From positions 1 through 62,892 of the forward strand of contig CANJLK010000015.1 in assembly GCA_947475465.1 (NCBI GenBank): a stretch of DNA of 62,892 nucleotides, written 5' to 3'. This DNA is from Caulobacteraceae bacterium (lineage in GTDB: Bacteria > Pseudomonadota > Alphaproteobacteria > Caulobacterales > Caulobacteraceae). Shown here piece by piece: positions 35,285 to 43,564 of this stretch. How positions within the stretch are numbered: position 1 is the first letter of the stretch; each line of letters begins with the position of its first letter. The notes below the pieces were generated by a model that had not been told where the DNA came from, did no database searches, and saw only the letters and a program-made list of their open reading frames with translations. The position numbers and the translations under genes are program-made.

Positions 35285-37718
35285 TCAGAATTCGGCGGCG
35301 AGTCGCAGGCCGACCGTCCGGGGCCGCTGAGGCGTGACCTGGCGGACCTGGCCGAAGGTGAACGGGTTGCCGTAGGCGAAGGTGTTGCCGGAGGTGTCCG
35401 CCGGGTTGGCGACGAAGGCGCTGGCCGACCAGCTGGCGCGGACGATCTGCACCGCCAGCTGGGCGTCGACCACCGGATCGGTGCGCGCCGACAAGGCGGG
35501 GTCGAAAGTCAGGCGGGCGGGGCCGACATAGTCCGCCTCGGCGACAAGCCGCAGGATCAGGTCGTAGGGCAGGAGCCGGTCGTATCGCACCAGCAATCCG
35601 CCGGAGAGGCGCGGCGCGCCCGGCAGGCCCGATCCCAGCTGGCGGGCGAAATCGGGGTTGGAATGGGTGAATTTCGGCGCCGAGAACAGGGCATTGGCGC
35701 GGACCGACAGGCCGAAGTCCCAGTCGTAGGCGGCCTCCGTCTCCAGGCCCTGGATATGGGCGTCCCCGACGTTGGCGGTGTAGGCGAGGCCCGAGAGGCG
35801 GTACTGATCCGACTGGATGTTGGCCCACAGATCGTAGAAAGCGGCCGCCCGCAGCAGAAGGTGGCTGTGCAGGAACCGACCCTTGGCGCCCAGTTCGTAG
35901 TTGCGCAGCTGATCGGGCTCGAAGGTGGTCCGCTGCGGCAGGATGGTCAGGAAGTTCGTCGAGTTGATGCCGCCTGGCCTGAAGCCATCGGAATAGAGCC
36001 CGTAGATCAGCTGGCCGCCTGAAAACTCGTACTGAAGCGACAGCTTGGAGGAGACGCCGGTGAAGTTCCGGGTCTCATCGACCCAGCGCGGCTGGGTGGG
36101 TGGCGCGCCGGCGATCACCGCCTTGACCCCCAGCCAGGTGCGGAAGGCCCGCACGCCCGCCGTGGCCGTCCAGCCGCCCTCGAACCGCCAACTGGCCTCG
36201 CCGTAGGCCGCCCGCTCGCTCAGCCGGTCGCGCCGGCTCTCGTCGTAGACCTGGGCCAGGACGGAGCTCACCGGGCCCGTAACCGCGCCGGCGTTGGGCT
36301 GGACCGCCAGGGATGACGGCGTCCGCTCCGACGACTGCGAGCCATAGACCCCGGCCAGCCAGCTCAGGGGACCCGCGCCGGAGGAGGTGAAGACCACATC
36401 GCCCACCAGCCGGCGGATCCTGGCGCTCTCCGAATAGACGCCGACATCGGCGCTGAAGGCGCTGGCGATGGACAATGCCGTGGCGTCGTAGAGGCTCGCA
36501 TAGTCGTGCTGGACGTAGGATGCCGAGGTGGTCACGTCGGCCCAGCCCAGGTCGCCACGCAGGTTGACCGAGCCCTGGGTGAAGTTGTTCTGCGAGGCTT
36601 CGCGCACCTGGTTGGCGCGGCGGGTCTTGCCGGCGTCGAGGGTGGTGTACTGCGTGTCCTGGGAGCGCAGCTGCTGGCCCACGGCGGCGGCGTCGAGGGT
36701 CCACCGATCGCTGACCACAAGGCGCAGGGCGATGCGGCCTCCCTGGCGGGTGGTGGTGTCGACGTTGGACAGGCGCAGGCTGACGTCGTCGAGGTAGCCC
36801 CCCTGCCGGTCGTAGTAGCCGACGATCCTCAGGCCGATCCGTCCATCGACCAGCGGCAAGTTGGCGAAGGCCTCGACCTCGCTGCTGGGTGCCCCGCCCT
36901 TGGTGGAGGCGATCAGGCCCTGGACGCCGGCCTCGTAGCGTTCGGGGTCGGGCCGGTTGGTGACGATGCGATAGACCCCGGCAAGCGAGCCTGAGCCATA
37001 GAGGGCGCCCTGCGGCCCGCGCACGGTCTCGACCCGTTCCACATCGGCCAGCCGCAGGTCGGGGTCGGGGGCGTTGTAGTTGATCGGGGCGTCGTCGAGA
37101 TAGGTGCTGACCGTCGAGCGGGCCCGGCCGGTGAAGGCGCCGTCCGAGAGGCCGCGCATCAGGAGCTTGTCGCGCCCGGGCCCCAGGTTGGTCATCAGGA
37201 CGCCAACCAGCTGGCCGGCGGTATCCTTGGCGTCGCCGGAGCCGGTGGCCCGCAGCTGGTCGCCGCCGATCACGCTGACGCCGGCCGGCAGCAGGTCGAG
37301 CCGTTCCGGCCGCCGGCTGGCCGTGACCATCAGTTCGGCCACCGGTGTGGCGGGCGCCAGGGGGCGCGGCGGCGGGGCGGCCGTCAGCGGCTGGGCGGTG
37401 ATGCGCACTGTCGTGGCGTCGACGATGCGGTAGGCGCAGGGCGCGCCGGCCAGAAGACGGCCAAGGGCGGCGTCGAGGGAATAGGACCCCTCAAGACGGG
37501 TGCTGGGGGAGTCGCCGCAGGCCGCCACGCCCAGAAGGGAGACGTTGGCCTGGACGGCCAGGTCAATCAGGGCTTCGCGGTAGGGCTTGGATGGAATCAG
37601 GAAGCGCCGACGCGCCTCGGCGGCCTCAGACCCGCCGGCGAGGGCGAGCAGGCATAGTCCACCGAAGGACGCGCGCAGAGCGGCTGCTCGCCTGGATATG
37701 GCGACCGATCCCCCTCAT
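35285..37718 (-). CDS. FecA-type TonB receptor with STN domain; start region apparently shifted by one base
   Basis: An outer membrane receptor of about 810 residues with a signal peptide (ALRASFGGLCLLALAGGSEA), an N-terminal STN signalling domain (REALIDLAVQANVSLLGVAA, LEGSYSLDAALGRLLAGAPC), plug (LMVTASRRPERLDLLPAGVS, LYGSGSLAGVYRIVTNRP) and barrel ending in RLAAEF. STN domains talk to FecR-type anti-sigma factors, and FecR and FecI genes lie just upstream. In the signal-peptide frame there is no ATG, GTG or TTG before GTG 37528, which would cut into the STN. The ATG at 37718 overlaps the fecR stop (ATGA), but it is one base out of frame; removing one G from the GGGGG at 37714-37710 would join them. 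Confidence 0.88.
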
Positions 37719-38698
37719 GGCTTCGCCGCCGTATCGCGCCGAAGCAGAATTTCCCCTCCGGAGGGTAACGCCCTTATCGGCACGAGCAAGGCGAGGCGGC
37801 GAATAACCGCGGCCTTGTCGTCCAGAACCAGGACGCCCGACACCCGCTCGGCGCCCAGTGCAGGGTCCTCGAGGCGGATGGAGCCCGGGAACTGGGCGTT
37901 CAGATCGGCCACCACCTCGCTGAGCGGCTGGTCGCGGTAGATCAGCCGGCCGGTGCGCCAGCTGAAGGCCTGGGCCGGATCGGCGGCGCTGACCTCGGCG
38001 GCGGGGACACCCTGCATATGGTCCAAACGCTGTCCGGGATGGAGCCGCCAGGCGCGTCCGCCCGCGCCCTCGGCTGGCCGGACCTCAACCACGCCGCGCT
38101 CGACGACGACGGAAAGCGCGCCGGACCGTTCGCGGACGTCGAAACGGGTGCCGACGACACGCACGGTGCGGTCGCCGGCGGCGATCAGGAAGGGCCGCGA
38201 CTTGTCGGCGGCGACGTCGAATACCGCCTCGCCCTCGGGCAGGCTGACGCGGCGGGCATGACGCTCAAGAGTGACGGTCAGGCGCGAGCCGCCGTTGAGT
38301 TCGACCAGGGAACCATCGGCGAGCCGCACGGCGCGGTGTTCGCCCTTGCCGGTCACATAGGTCTGGGACGCAACGGGAGCAGGGGCGAAGGGCAGGATGG
38401 CCACCACGGCCGCGGCGGCCGCGGCCAGGCCGCCGGCGGTCAGCCAGCCGCGGGAAACCGGCGCGCGGCGGACGGGACGGCCGACCAGCTGTGCGGCGAT
38501 CGCGGGGGCGGCGCCTTCGATCGACTGCATGACGCCGAGCGCGCTGTCGTAGGCCTCGATATTGCGGGGGTTGGCGTCGAGCCAGGCGTCGAACGCCAGG
38601 GCGTCATCCAAAGCGAGGTCGTCGGCTTGCAGGCGCACGACCCAGTCGGCCGCTGCTGTGCGCCGCGCCTCCTCAGCCTTGAGCAAGAAATCCGTCAT
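37715..38698 (-). CDS. FecR-family anti-sigma regulator
   Basis: A 327-residue inner-membrane protein. The cytoplasmic N-terminal DUF4880-like segment (residues 5-50, AADWVVRLQADDLALDDALA, FDAWLDANPRN) binds the sigma factor. One TM span lies at about residues 86-106 (WLTAGGLAAAAAAVVAILPF), then a periplasmic FecR domain (YVTGKGEHRAVRLADGSLVE, GEAVFDVAADKSRPFLIAAG, VVGTRFDVRERSGALSVVVE) and a C-terminal DUF4974-like domain contacting the receptor STN. It passes the ligand-bound signal from the receptor to FecI. The stop codon is shared with the overlapping ATG of the receptor gene. Confidence 0.93.
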   Translation of the reverse strand: MTDFLLKAEEARRTAAADWVVRLQADDLALDDALAFDAWLDANPRNIEAYDSALGVMQSIEGAAPAIAAQLVGRPVRRAPVSRGWLTAGGLAAAAAAVVAILPFAPAPVASQTYVTGKGEHRAVRLADGSLVELNGGSRLTVTLERHARRVSLPEGEAVFDVAADKSRPFLIAAGDRTVRVVGTRFDVRERSGALSVVVERGVVEVRPAEGAGGRAWRLHPGQRLDHMQGVPAAEVSAADPAQAFSWRTGRLIYRDQPLSEVVADLNAQFPGSIRLEDPALGAERVSGVLVLDDKAAVIRRLALLVPIRALPSGGEILLRRDTAAKP

Positions 38699-38795
38699 CG
38701 CGCCACCTTGCGCATCCGCACGCGGACGCCTGACGTTGATAGAGACGGCGCCGCTCGCCCGCGCCCCCCCGTCCGATCGTGCAATCCGGAGTTGA

Positions 38796-39341
38796 TCATG
38801 GCGCCAATCTTCGGGTCAGGACCTTCAAAGCGGCGCTGACGTGCTTTTCCACGGCCTTCACAGACAGCCCCATGGCCCGTGCGGTCTCGGCGTGGCTGAG
38901 GCCTTCAAGCTTGTGCAGGCGGAAGGCGCGGCCCATCTGCGGGGCCAGGGTGTCGACCGCGGCCACCAGATGGCGCAGGCGCTGGGCGGAGGCGGCGGCC
39001 TCGTCGGCCGGTGGCTCGCCGGTGATGTCCTCGTCGCCGATACTGTCGCGCGAGACCTGGCGCCAGGCGGCGTCGCGGGCGGCGGCGCGTTTTTCGCCCC
39101 GGGCCCGGTCCAGCATCAGGTTCAGGGCCATACGGTAGAGCAGAGCGTTTGGACTGCCGACCTCGGCGCCGCGGTCGCGCGCGGCGATCTTCAGAAAGAG
39201 CTCCTGGGCCAGATCCTCCGCGGCCGCGAGGGAGCCCGCGCGCGGGGCCAGGAAACGGACCAGGGACTGGCGGCGCGCCAGGTAGGCGGCGACCAGCGGG
39301 TCGTCGTCCGGGGCATCCTGTCTGGACGGCTCCCTAGCCAT
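38796..39341 (-). CDS. FecI-type ECF sigma factor
   Basis: A 181-residue extracytoplasmic-function sigma factor. Region 2 covers about residues 15-85 (LVAAYLARRQSLVRFLAPRA, AEDLAQELFLKIAARDRG, YRMALNLMLDRARGEKR), and region 4 about 120-178 (VDTLAPQMGRAFRLHKLEGL, SHAETARAMGLSVKAVEKHV). It should drive transcription of the receptor gene when FecR releases it. The ATG at 39341 overlaps the end of the methyltransferase gene by eight bases. FecR follows 97 bases later; that gap could hold a sigma-dependent promoter. Confidence 0.93.
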   Translation of the reverse strand: MAREPSRQDAPDDDPLVAAYLARRQSLVRFLAPRAGSLAAAEDLAQELFLKIAARDRGAEVGSPNALLYRMALNLMLDRARGEKRAAARDAAWRQVSRDSIGDEDITGEPPADEAAASAQRLRHLVAAVDTLAPQMGRAFRLHKLEGLSHAETARAMGLSVKAVEKHVSAALKVLTRRLAP

Positions 39342-40002
39342 CGGCGAGGCCCGCCGGGCGGCAGGTGCAGACCTGCCAGGCGCCGCCCCAGGGCGCCAGG
39401 ACGACGCTTTCGTCGAGGATCCTGGCGTGGGCCCGGACCTCGCGCCAAAGGGCCAGGGGGTGGGCGGCCATCCACTGGGTCATGCCGATCACCCCGCCCG
39501 GCGCCAGCAGGTCCCGGCAGCGGGCCATAAGGTCTGGGATCGGCCCTAGATATTCGATGCAGTCGGCGATGACGATGGCGTCATAGGGCCCGCCGGGCGC
39601 GAGGGCGGCGCCATCGGCGACCGCGAAGTCGGCGCGGCCCGTGGCGATGTCGTCGGTGAAGGCCGCGCGGGCCTGGCCGATCGCCAGCGGTGCGATGTCG
39701 GTTCCCAGGTAGCTGGCGTAGTCCAGGCGGCGCAGGGAACGGAAGAACGCGCCCTGGCCACAGCCGATCTCAAGGATGCGGCCGCGGGGCCGCCGCTCGG
39801 CGATCAGGCCGGCCAGGAGGTGATGGTGATGGCGGCGGTCGGCGGCCATCAGGCTGTCGTAGGTTCCCGCGGCATAGTAGCCGTCCCACTGGGCGGCCGG
39901 CGCGGCGCGGGAGGCCCGGCCCCCGGAGCCGATCAGCCATGCGAGACCTGGCCGGTCGAGCACGGCCAGCTCCAGCACACGGCGTAGGCGCAGATAGGCC
40001 AT
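39334..40002 (-). CDS. SAM-dependent methyltransferase (class I)
   Basis: A 222-residue protein with the Rossmann methyltransferase core: motif I GRILEIGCGQGAFFRSLRRL (about residue 75), the acidic strand YLGTDIAPLAIGQARAAF, and motif IV PYDAIVIADCIEYLGPIPDL. The substrate is unknown; the HHHH run before motif I is unusual. ATG at 40002 is used; a TTG 12 bases earlier is possible. It overlaps fecI by eight bases, so it is probably expressed with the FecI-FecR-receptor unit, which suggests its substrate may be linked to the imported ligand, though simple readthrough is as likely. Confidence 0.85.
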   Translation of the reverse strand: MAYLRLRRVLELAVLDRPGLAWLIGSGGRASRAAPAAQWDGYYAAGTYDSLMAADRRHHHHLLAGLIAERRPRGRILEIGCGQGAFFRSLRRLDYASYLGTDIAPLAIGQARAAFTDDIATGRADFAVADGAALAPGGPYDAIVIADCIEYLGPIPDLMARCRDLLAPGGVIGMTQWMAAHPLALWREVRAHARILDESVVLAPWGGAWQVCTCRPAGLADG

Positions 40003-40057
40003 CGGCGGTTCCAACTCCGCCTCAGGTGTGCCGCAATTCGCCCGCCCGCGCCAAGCG

Positions 40058-40801
40058 CTATGCGCGGGCGGAGGTCAGGCTCTGACGAGGGGGGCGGCCA
40101 GCGAGATGCAGGTAGGTGTGGTCGAATTCACCCGCCTCCTGCAGCGCGGGCCAGTCCAGGACGGTCAGTTCACCGGCCTGGAAGCTCAGCAGCCCCTCGC
40201 GGCGCAGGGCCTGCAAGGTGCGGTTGGTGTGGACGGCGGACAGACCCAGGGCATCGCTGAGATGCTGCTGGGTGACCGGAAATGTGCAGCGATATCCTGA
40301 CACCAGGCCGACGCTGCCAAGCCGCACGATCATCTCGCAGAACAGGTGTGCGATCCGGCTGTAGGCGGAGCGGCGGCCCATGCCGACCATCCATTCGCGG
40401 GCGATGGCGAGCTCCATCTGGCTGGTGCGCCAAAGGGCGTGAGAGATGGCCGGCGCCCCTTGCATCAAGGCGTCGAGCCGGGTCCGCGGGATCGAACCCA
40501 GTTCGCAGGCCCCCAGGGCCGTGACGCTGTGGTCGAGATTGAGGAACACGCCTGGCAGATCGATGATGTCGCCCGGGATCAGGAAGGCCAGGATCTGGCG
40601 GCGGCCGTCCGGAAGGGTCTTATGGCGAAAGGCCTGGCCTTCGATCAGGACCCGGCACGGCCCTGCCGGATCGCCTTCGGCGGCCATGTCTTCGCCGGGG
40701 GCGGCCAGGCGGCTGGCGCCGATCAGCTCATCGACCGCCTGCGCCTCGGCCGCCGAGAGGGCGCCGAAGCGCTGAAGGTTGGCGTTGAGTCGGCTCCCCA
40801 T
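40058..40801 (-). CDS. Crp/Fnr-family regulator (first of a tandem pair)
   Basis: A 247-residue regulator: N-terminal cyclic-nucleotide-binding-like barrel (about residues 30-130; DGRRQILAFLIPGDIIDLPG), a long dimer helix, and a C-terminal winged HTH (PVTQQHLSDALGLSAVHTNR). It has no N-terminal cysteine cluster, so it is not an iron-sulfur FNR, and it lacks the Gly-Glu phosphate cassette of CRP, so its ligand is unknown. The paralogue encoded just upstream has the same length. A perfect inverted repeat lies 35 bases before the ATG. Confidence 0.9.
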   Translation of the reverse strand: MGSRLNANLQRFGALSAAEAQAVDELIGASRLAAPGEDMAAEGDPAGPCRVLIEGQAFRHKTLPDGRRQILAFLIPGDIIDLPGVFLNLDHSVTALGACELGSIPRTRLDALMQGAPAISHALWRTSQMELAIAREWMVGMGRRSAYSRIAHLFCEMIVRLGSVGLVSGYRCTFPVTQQHLSDALGLSAVHTNRTLQALRREGLLSFQAGELTVLDWPALQEAGEFDHTYLHLAGRPPRQSLTSARA

Positions 40802-40835
40802 GCCTTTCCAAGATCATGGCTTGGCGCCGCCCCGA

Positions 40836-40850
40836 ATTAACTGGGTTAAT
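40836..40850. promoter_or_regulatory. Perfect inverted repeat, candidate operator
   Basis: ATTAAC-TGG-GTTAAT, a 6-3-6 perfect palindrome and an AT-rich island in GC-rich DNA, sits in the 60-base gap between the two Crp/Fnr-like genes, upstream of the second reading frame in transcription order. It could be bound by one of these regulators. The spacing is not the TTGAT-N4-ATCAA of classical FNR sites. Confidence 0.5.
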
Positions 40851-40861
40851 CTGGCCCGCTC

Positions 40862-41605
40862 TCAGAGCGCCGCAGTGCGTCGCAGGTGCAGGTAGGTGGG
40901 ATCGAAATCGCCCGCGAGACGCAGGCGGTCCCAGTCGAGAATCTTCAGGGTCCTGCCCTGGGAGACGATCAGGTTGTCGCGGCGCAGGTCCTGGAGGACC
41001 CGGTTCACGTGCACCGTGGAGAGGCCCAGCGCGTCGCCCAACTCGGCCTGGGTGACCGGAAGTTCGAAGATGCGGTCGACGATCAGCCTGAGCGCGCGCA
41101 GCCGCACGCACAGTTCGCAGAGCAGGTGGGCGATACGCTGACGCGCGGTGCGCCGGCCGATGCCGGCCAGCCATTCGCGGACGATGGCCGCATCGATCAG
41201 GGAGTCCCGCCAGAAGGCCCCGGCGACGGCCGGCCGCGCCGCGATCAGTTCGCGCAGGGCCGCATGGGGCAGGAAGGCGGCGCGAACCGGGGTCAGGGTG
41301 CCCAGGTTGTGATCCATCACCGGCAGTTCGAGGCTCACCAGATCGGGGATGTCGCCGGGCAGATGCAAGGACATGATCTGCCGCTGGCCGCGCCCAAGGA
41401 CCTTATAGCGCCCGACAAGGCCCTCCAGGATCAGGCAGCATTCCATCGGCCGCTGGCCTTCCCGCACCAGATCGTTGTCTTCGTCGAACGTCTTCAGCCT
41501 GGCGGGCAAGGCCAGGATCGCCCGTTCGTCGTCGCCCGACAGCTGGGCGATGGTCGCAAGCTTACGGACAAGCCCGTTGAGCTCTGGAGAGGGGGTCGGG
41601 CCCAT
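40862..41605 (-). CDS. Crp/Fnr-family regulator (second of a tandem pair)
   Basis: A 247-residue paralogue of the gene at 40058-40801, with matching features: GQRQIMSLHLPGDIPDLVSL in the barrel, DAAIVREWLAGIGRRTARQR in the dimer-helix region, and PVTQAELGDALGLSTVHVNR as recognition HTH. No cysteine cluster of FNR type is seen at the N-terminus. ATG at 41605 follows a good GGAGCAAGAC site, so the longer frame to 41641 was rejected. AT-rich DNA at about 41700-41730 (TTATAACATTTGTAAAAATC) upstream is a probable promoter. Confidence 0.9.
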   Translation of the reverse strand: MGPTPSPELNGLVRKLATIAQLSGDDERAILALPARLKTFDEDNDLVREGQRPMECCLILEGLVGRYKVLGRGQRQIMSLHLPGDIPDLVSLELPVMDHNLGTLTPVRAAFLPHAALRELIAARPAVAGAFWRDSLIDAAIVREWLAGIGRRTARQRIAHLLCELCVRLRALRLIVDRIFELPVTQAELGDALGLSTVHVNRVLQDLRRDNLIVSQGRTLKILDWDRLRLAGDFDPTYLHLRRTAAL

Positions 41606-41699
41606 GTCTTGCTCCAGAGCGGCGGAGCAACGACTGGCCAAAACGGCGTCGGGACTCGCGCGGCCTATGGTTTGGCCACGCTTACGGCGTCTCCAACCA

Positions 41700-41730
41700 A
41701 GTCATTATAACATTTGTAAAAATCGGATTG
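41700..41730 (-). promoter_or_regulatory. AT-rich promoter-like stretch ahead of the tandem Crp/Fnr genes
   Basis: Read on the minus strand this contains TATAAT preceded by TTTTTACAAATGT, an island of low GC in an otherwise GC-rich region. The -35 match is not clear. It is the best candidate for the promoter of the 41605 gene. Confidence 0.35.
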
Positions 41731-41760
41731 GGAAGTTTCGCGTCACAAGCCTGTGTCGAA

Positions 41761-42249
41761 TCATCCCATGCGCTGAGCCGGCAGGACAGCGTCCTGGGGC
41801 GCCGCCGTGGCCTTGGCGATGGCGGCCAGCAGGGTGGTCACCAGGATGGGCTTTGACACGAAATCGTTGAACCCGAGCGCGCGGTACTCGTCCGGCCGCA
41901 GGGTGAAGACATCCGCGGTCAGCGCGATCACCGGCGTCCGCCGTTCCGGGCCCACGGAACGGCGCAGGCGTTCAATGACCTCCAGGCCGGTCATGCCCGG
42001 CATGTGGATGTCGAGCAGGACAAGGTCGAAGGCCTCGCGCCCCAGGTGGTCGAGCGCCTCCTGGCCGCTGGACGCCGCCACCGCATGGTGACCGAACGCG
42101 CCCAGAATCTCGTCGACGACCCGCAGGTTCATCGGGTCGTCATCGACGTGCAGGATGCGAAGGCTCCTGTCGGCGGCGGAAAGCGGATGCGGCACCAAAA
42201 CGACTCCGGGGCGCGGGCGAGGATCGGGTCGATCCAGGTCCGTTGACAA
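41761..42249 (-). CDS. Single-domain response regulator
   Basis: A 162-residue protein that is only a receiver domain (about residues 30-150) after a Pro-rich lead: acidic pocket ILHVDDDPMNLRVV, phosphoacceptor Asp80 in LVLLDIHMPGMTG, Thr in VIALTADVF, and Lys in FVSKPILVTTLL. Such lone receivers act as phosphate shuttles or sinks, like DivK or Sdr proteins in Caulobacter-type stress signalling. The frame opens at TTG 42249; a TTG or GTG about 17 codons later is also possible. It is not coupled to a kinase gene here; the HWE kinase and the hybrid kinase are candidate partners. Confidence 0.85.
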   Translation of the reverse strand: MSTDLDRPDPRPRPGVVLVPHPLSAADRSLRILHVDDDPMNLRVVDEILGAFGHHAVAASSGQEALDHLGREAFDLVLLDIHMPGMTGLEVIERLRRSVGPERRTPVIALTADVFTLRPDEYRALGFNDFVSKPILVTTLLAAIAKATAAPQDAVLPAQRMG

Positions 42250-42429
42250 TAATTTGCCGCCATAAAGCTAAGGCATGGCTTACCGGAATGGATAATTCCC
42301 GTTAACCTTGGCCGGAGCCAGTTTTCAGGTGGGCGTTCATCTGCGGCGCGGCTGGTTTCGCCTGGAACGGGAAGTAGAGCGTGGCCATGGCCGTGAATTG
42401 CACGGTTAAACGGCGTGCCTGGATGCTTT

Positions 42430-42458
42430 CCTGAGGCGGCTCGCCGGCAGGCCTCAGG
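42430..42458. terminator. Hairpin overlapping the NUDIX gene stop
   Basis: CCTGAGGC (42430-42437) pairs perfectly with GCCTCAGG (42451-42458) around a 13-base loop. The 3' end of the NUDIX gene lies within the stem. No T tract is present. Confidence 0.4.
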
Positions 42459-42909
42459 GCCTGAATGCGGCCAGCATGACCATCAGTTCGGGCTCGTCCA
42501 CGCGCCCCGCCGCCTCGCCGGGAGGCAGCCACAGCTTTTCGCGCTGGCCCTTCTCGGGATAGGCCTCCTGTTCGCGCTCGACCTGGAGGCCGAAGACCGC
42601 CACCCGCACATGCTGGGTCCGGCCGTTCTTGAGGCGTTTGTCGTAGGTGAAGACACCCAGCGGGGCCTTGCCCACCTTGCCGACCACGCCGGCCTCCTCG
42701 AACGCCTCGCGGGCCGCGGACTTGGCCGACGACATGCCCTTGATCGGCCAACCCTTGGGGATCACCCAACGCCGCGTCTCACGCGAGGTGATCAGCAGCA
42801 CCTCGACATCCCCCCCGGCGTCGCGGCGCCAGGGCAGGGCGGCGAACTGGGCGCGGGGTTCGCGATCCGGTTCGCGGCGGGAGCGTTTGGGCGGCGGCGA
42901 CTTGGCCAT
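42454..42909 (-). CDS. NUDIX hydrolase
   Basis: A 151-residue pyrophosphohydrolase. The Nudix box is visible as GWPIKGMSSAKSAAREAFEE followed by AGVVGKV (consensus GX5EX7REUXEEXGU; the first Glu position reads Ser or Lys here, while REAFEEAG is intact). RWVIPKG precedes it. This resembles the alphaproteobacterial group related to diphosphoinositol-polyphosphate phosphohydrolases. The basic N-terminus (PPPKRSRREPDREPR) is not a signal peptide. It stands alone, followed by a hairpin. Confidence 0.88.
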   Translation of the reverse strand: MAKSPPPKRSRREPDREPRAQFAALPWRRDAGGDVEVLLITSRETRRWVIPKGWPIKGMSSAKSAAREAFEEAGVVGKVGKAPLGVFTYDKRLKNGRTQHVRVAVFGLQVEREQEAYPEKGQREKLWLPPGEAAGRVDEPELMVMLAAFRP

Positions 42910-43396
42910 ATCAGCGGGCGATCAGCCCCGCCGTGCAGGCCAAGTCGGCCCGTCGGCCGTGCGCCAACGCGCCGCTCAAATCCCCAATTGATTTCGGCGG
43001 CGTGGTTCGAAACCGAGTCAGCGCAGAGGTCCTTGCGGAAATGAGACGACGCTGCTCAGACCCCGAGGCCTGAAGCAGCCGCACCTCTAGTGGCTGTATC
43101 GTGCTCCACGGGCTGCGCCCATCCCCCTGCATGGGCGGTGTGGCTTTGGTGTGGCCGGCTGTCGGGGAACTTTGGGGGCAAGCCATATCAGCGGAGACTC
43201 AAAATGGGGCGGGCGATCGCGTCAGAATGATCAGGGGGCGGATCAATGCAAGGCGGATTGCGCCCCCACGGGCCACCGGCGCCTTGACCCAGGGGAGTGG
43301 GCGGGACGCCAGTGGGGACCGGCCAGGATCGGAGGGGGGGCTCAAGGCCTGGCCGGCCCGGTTCAGTCCACGGTGGGGGGGTACCGCGACGAACAT
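42910..43396. other. Long gene-free stretch before the stress cluster
   Basis: About 490 bases, extending to 650 before the stress-protein start, with no convincing gene on either strand. It contains G-rich patches (for example around 43335 and 43374). No perfect FNR-type palindrome was found. It should hold the promoter of the universal stress protein cluster and might hold a small RNA. Confidence 0.4.
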
Positions 43397-43564
43397 ATGA
43401 TAAACCCGCCAGGGAAAGTCGGGTTCCCGACCATGGACGATTTCCGGCCGGGCGGCTGCCTATGGCGCGACCAAGCCGTCGATGAAACCGGCAAAGGCGT
43501 GATCCTGGTCAATGCGCCAGGCGGGCGATGGCGTGCTCCTCAGCGGGCCAGGAGGCTTCAATGA
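43397..43564 (+). CDS. Possible 55-residue leader peptide
   Basis: An open frame MINPPGKVGFPTMDDFRPGG onward whose stop overlaps the ATG of the universal stress protein gene as ATGA. An internal ATG at 43433 is an alternative start. The coupling overlap is the only evidence: there is no clear ribosome-binding site, no known domain, and the AGGAGG of the stress gene lies inside its last codons. It may be chance. Confidence 0.25.
   Translation: MINPPGKVGFPTMDDFRPGGCLWRDQAVDETGKGVILVNAPGGRWRAPQRARRLQ

Noticed and set aside
42911..43186. 91-codon minus-strand frame upstream of the NUDIX gene
   Set aside because: No ribosome-binding site, mixed composition and no family resemblance; possibly chance in the intergenic stretch.
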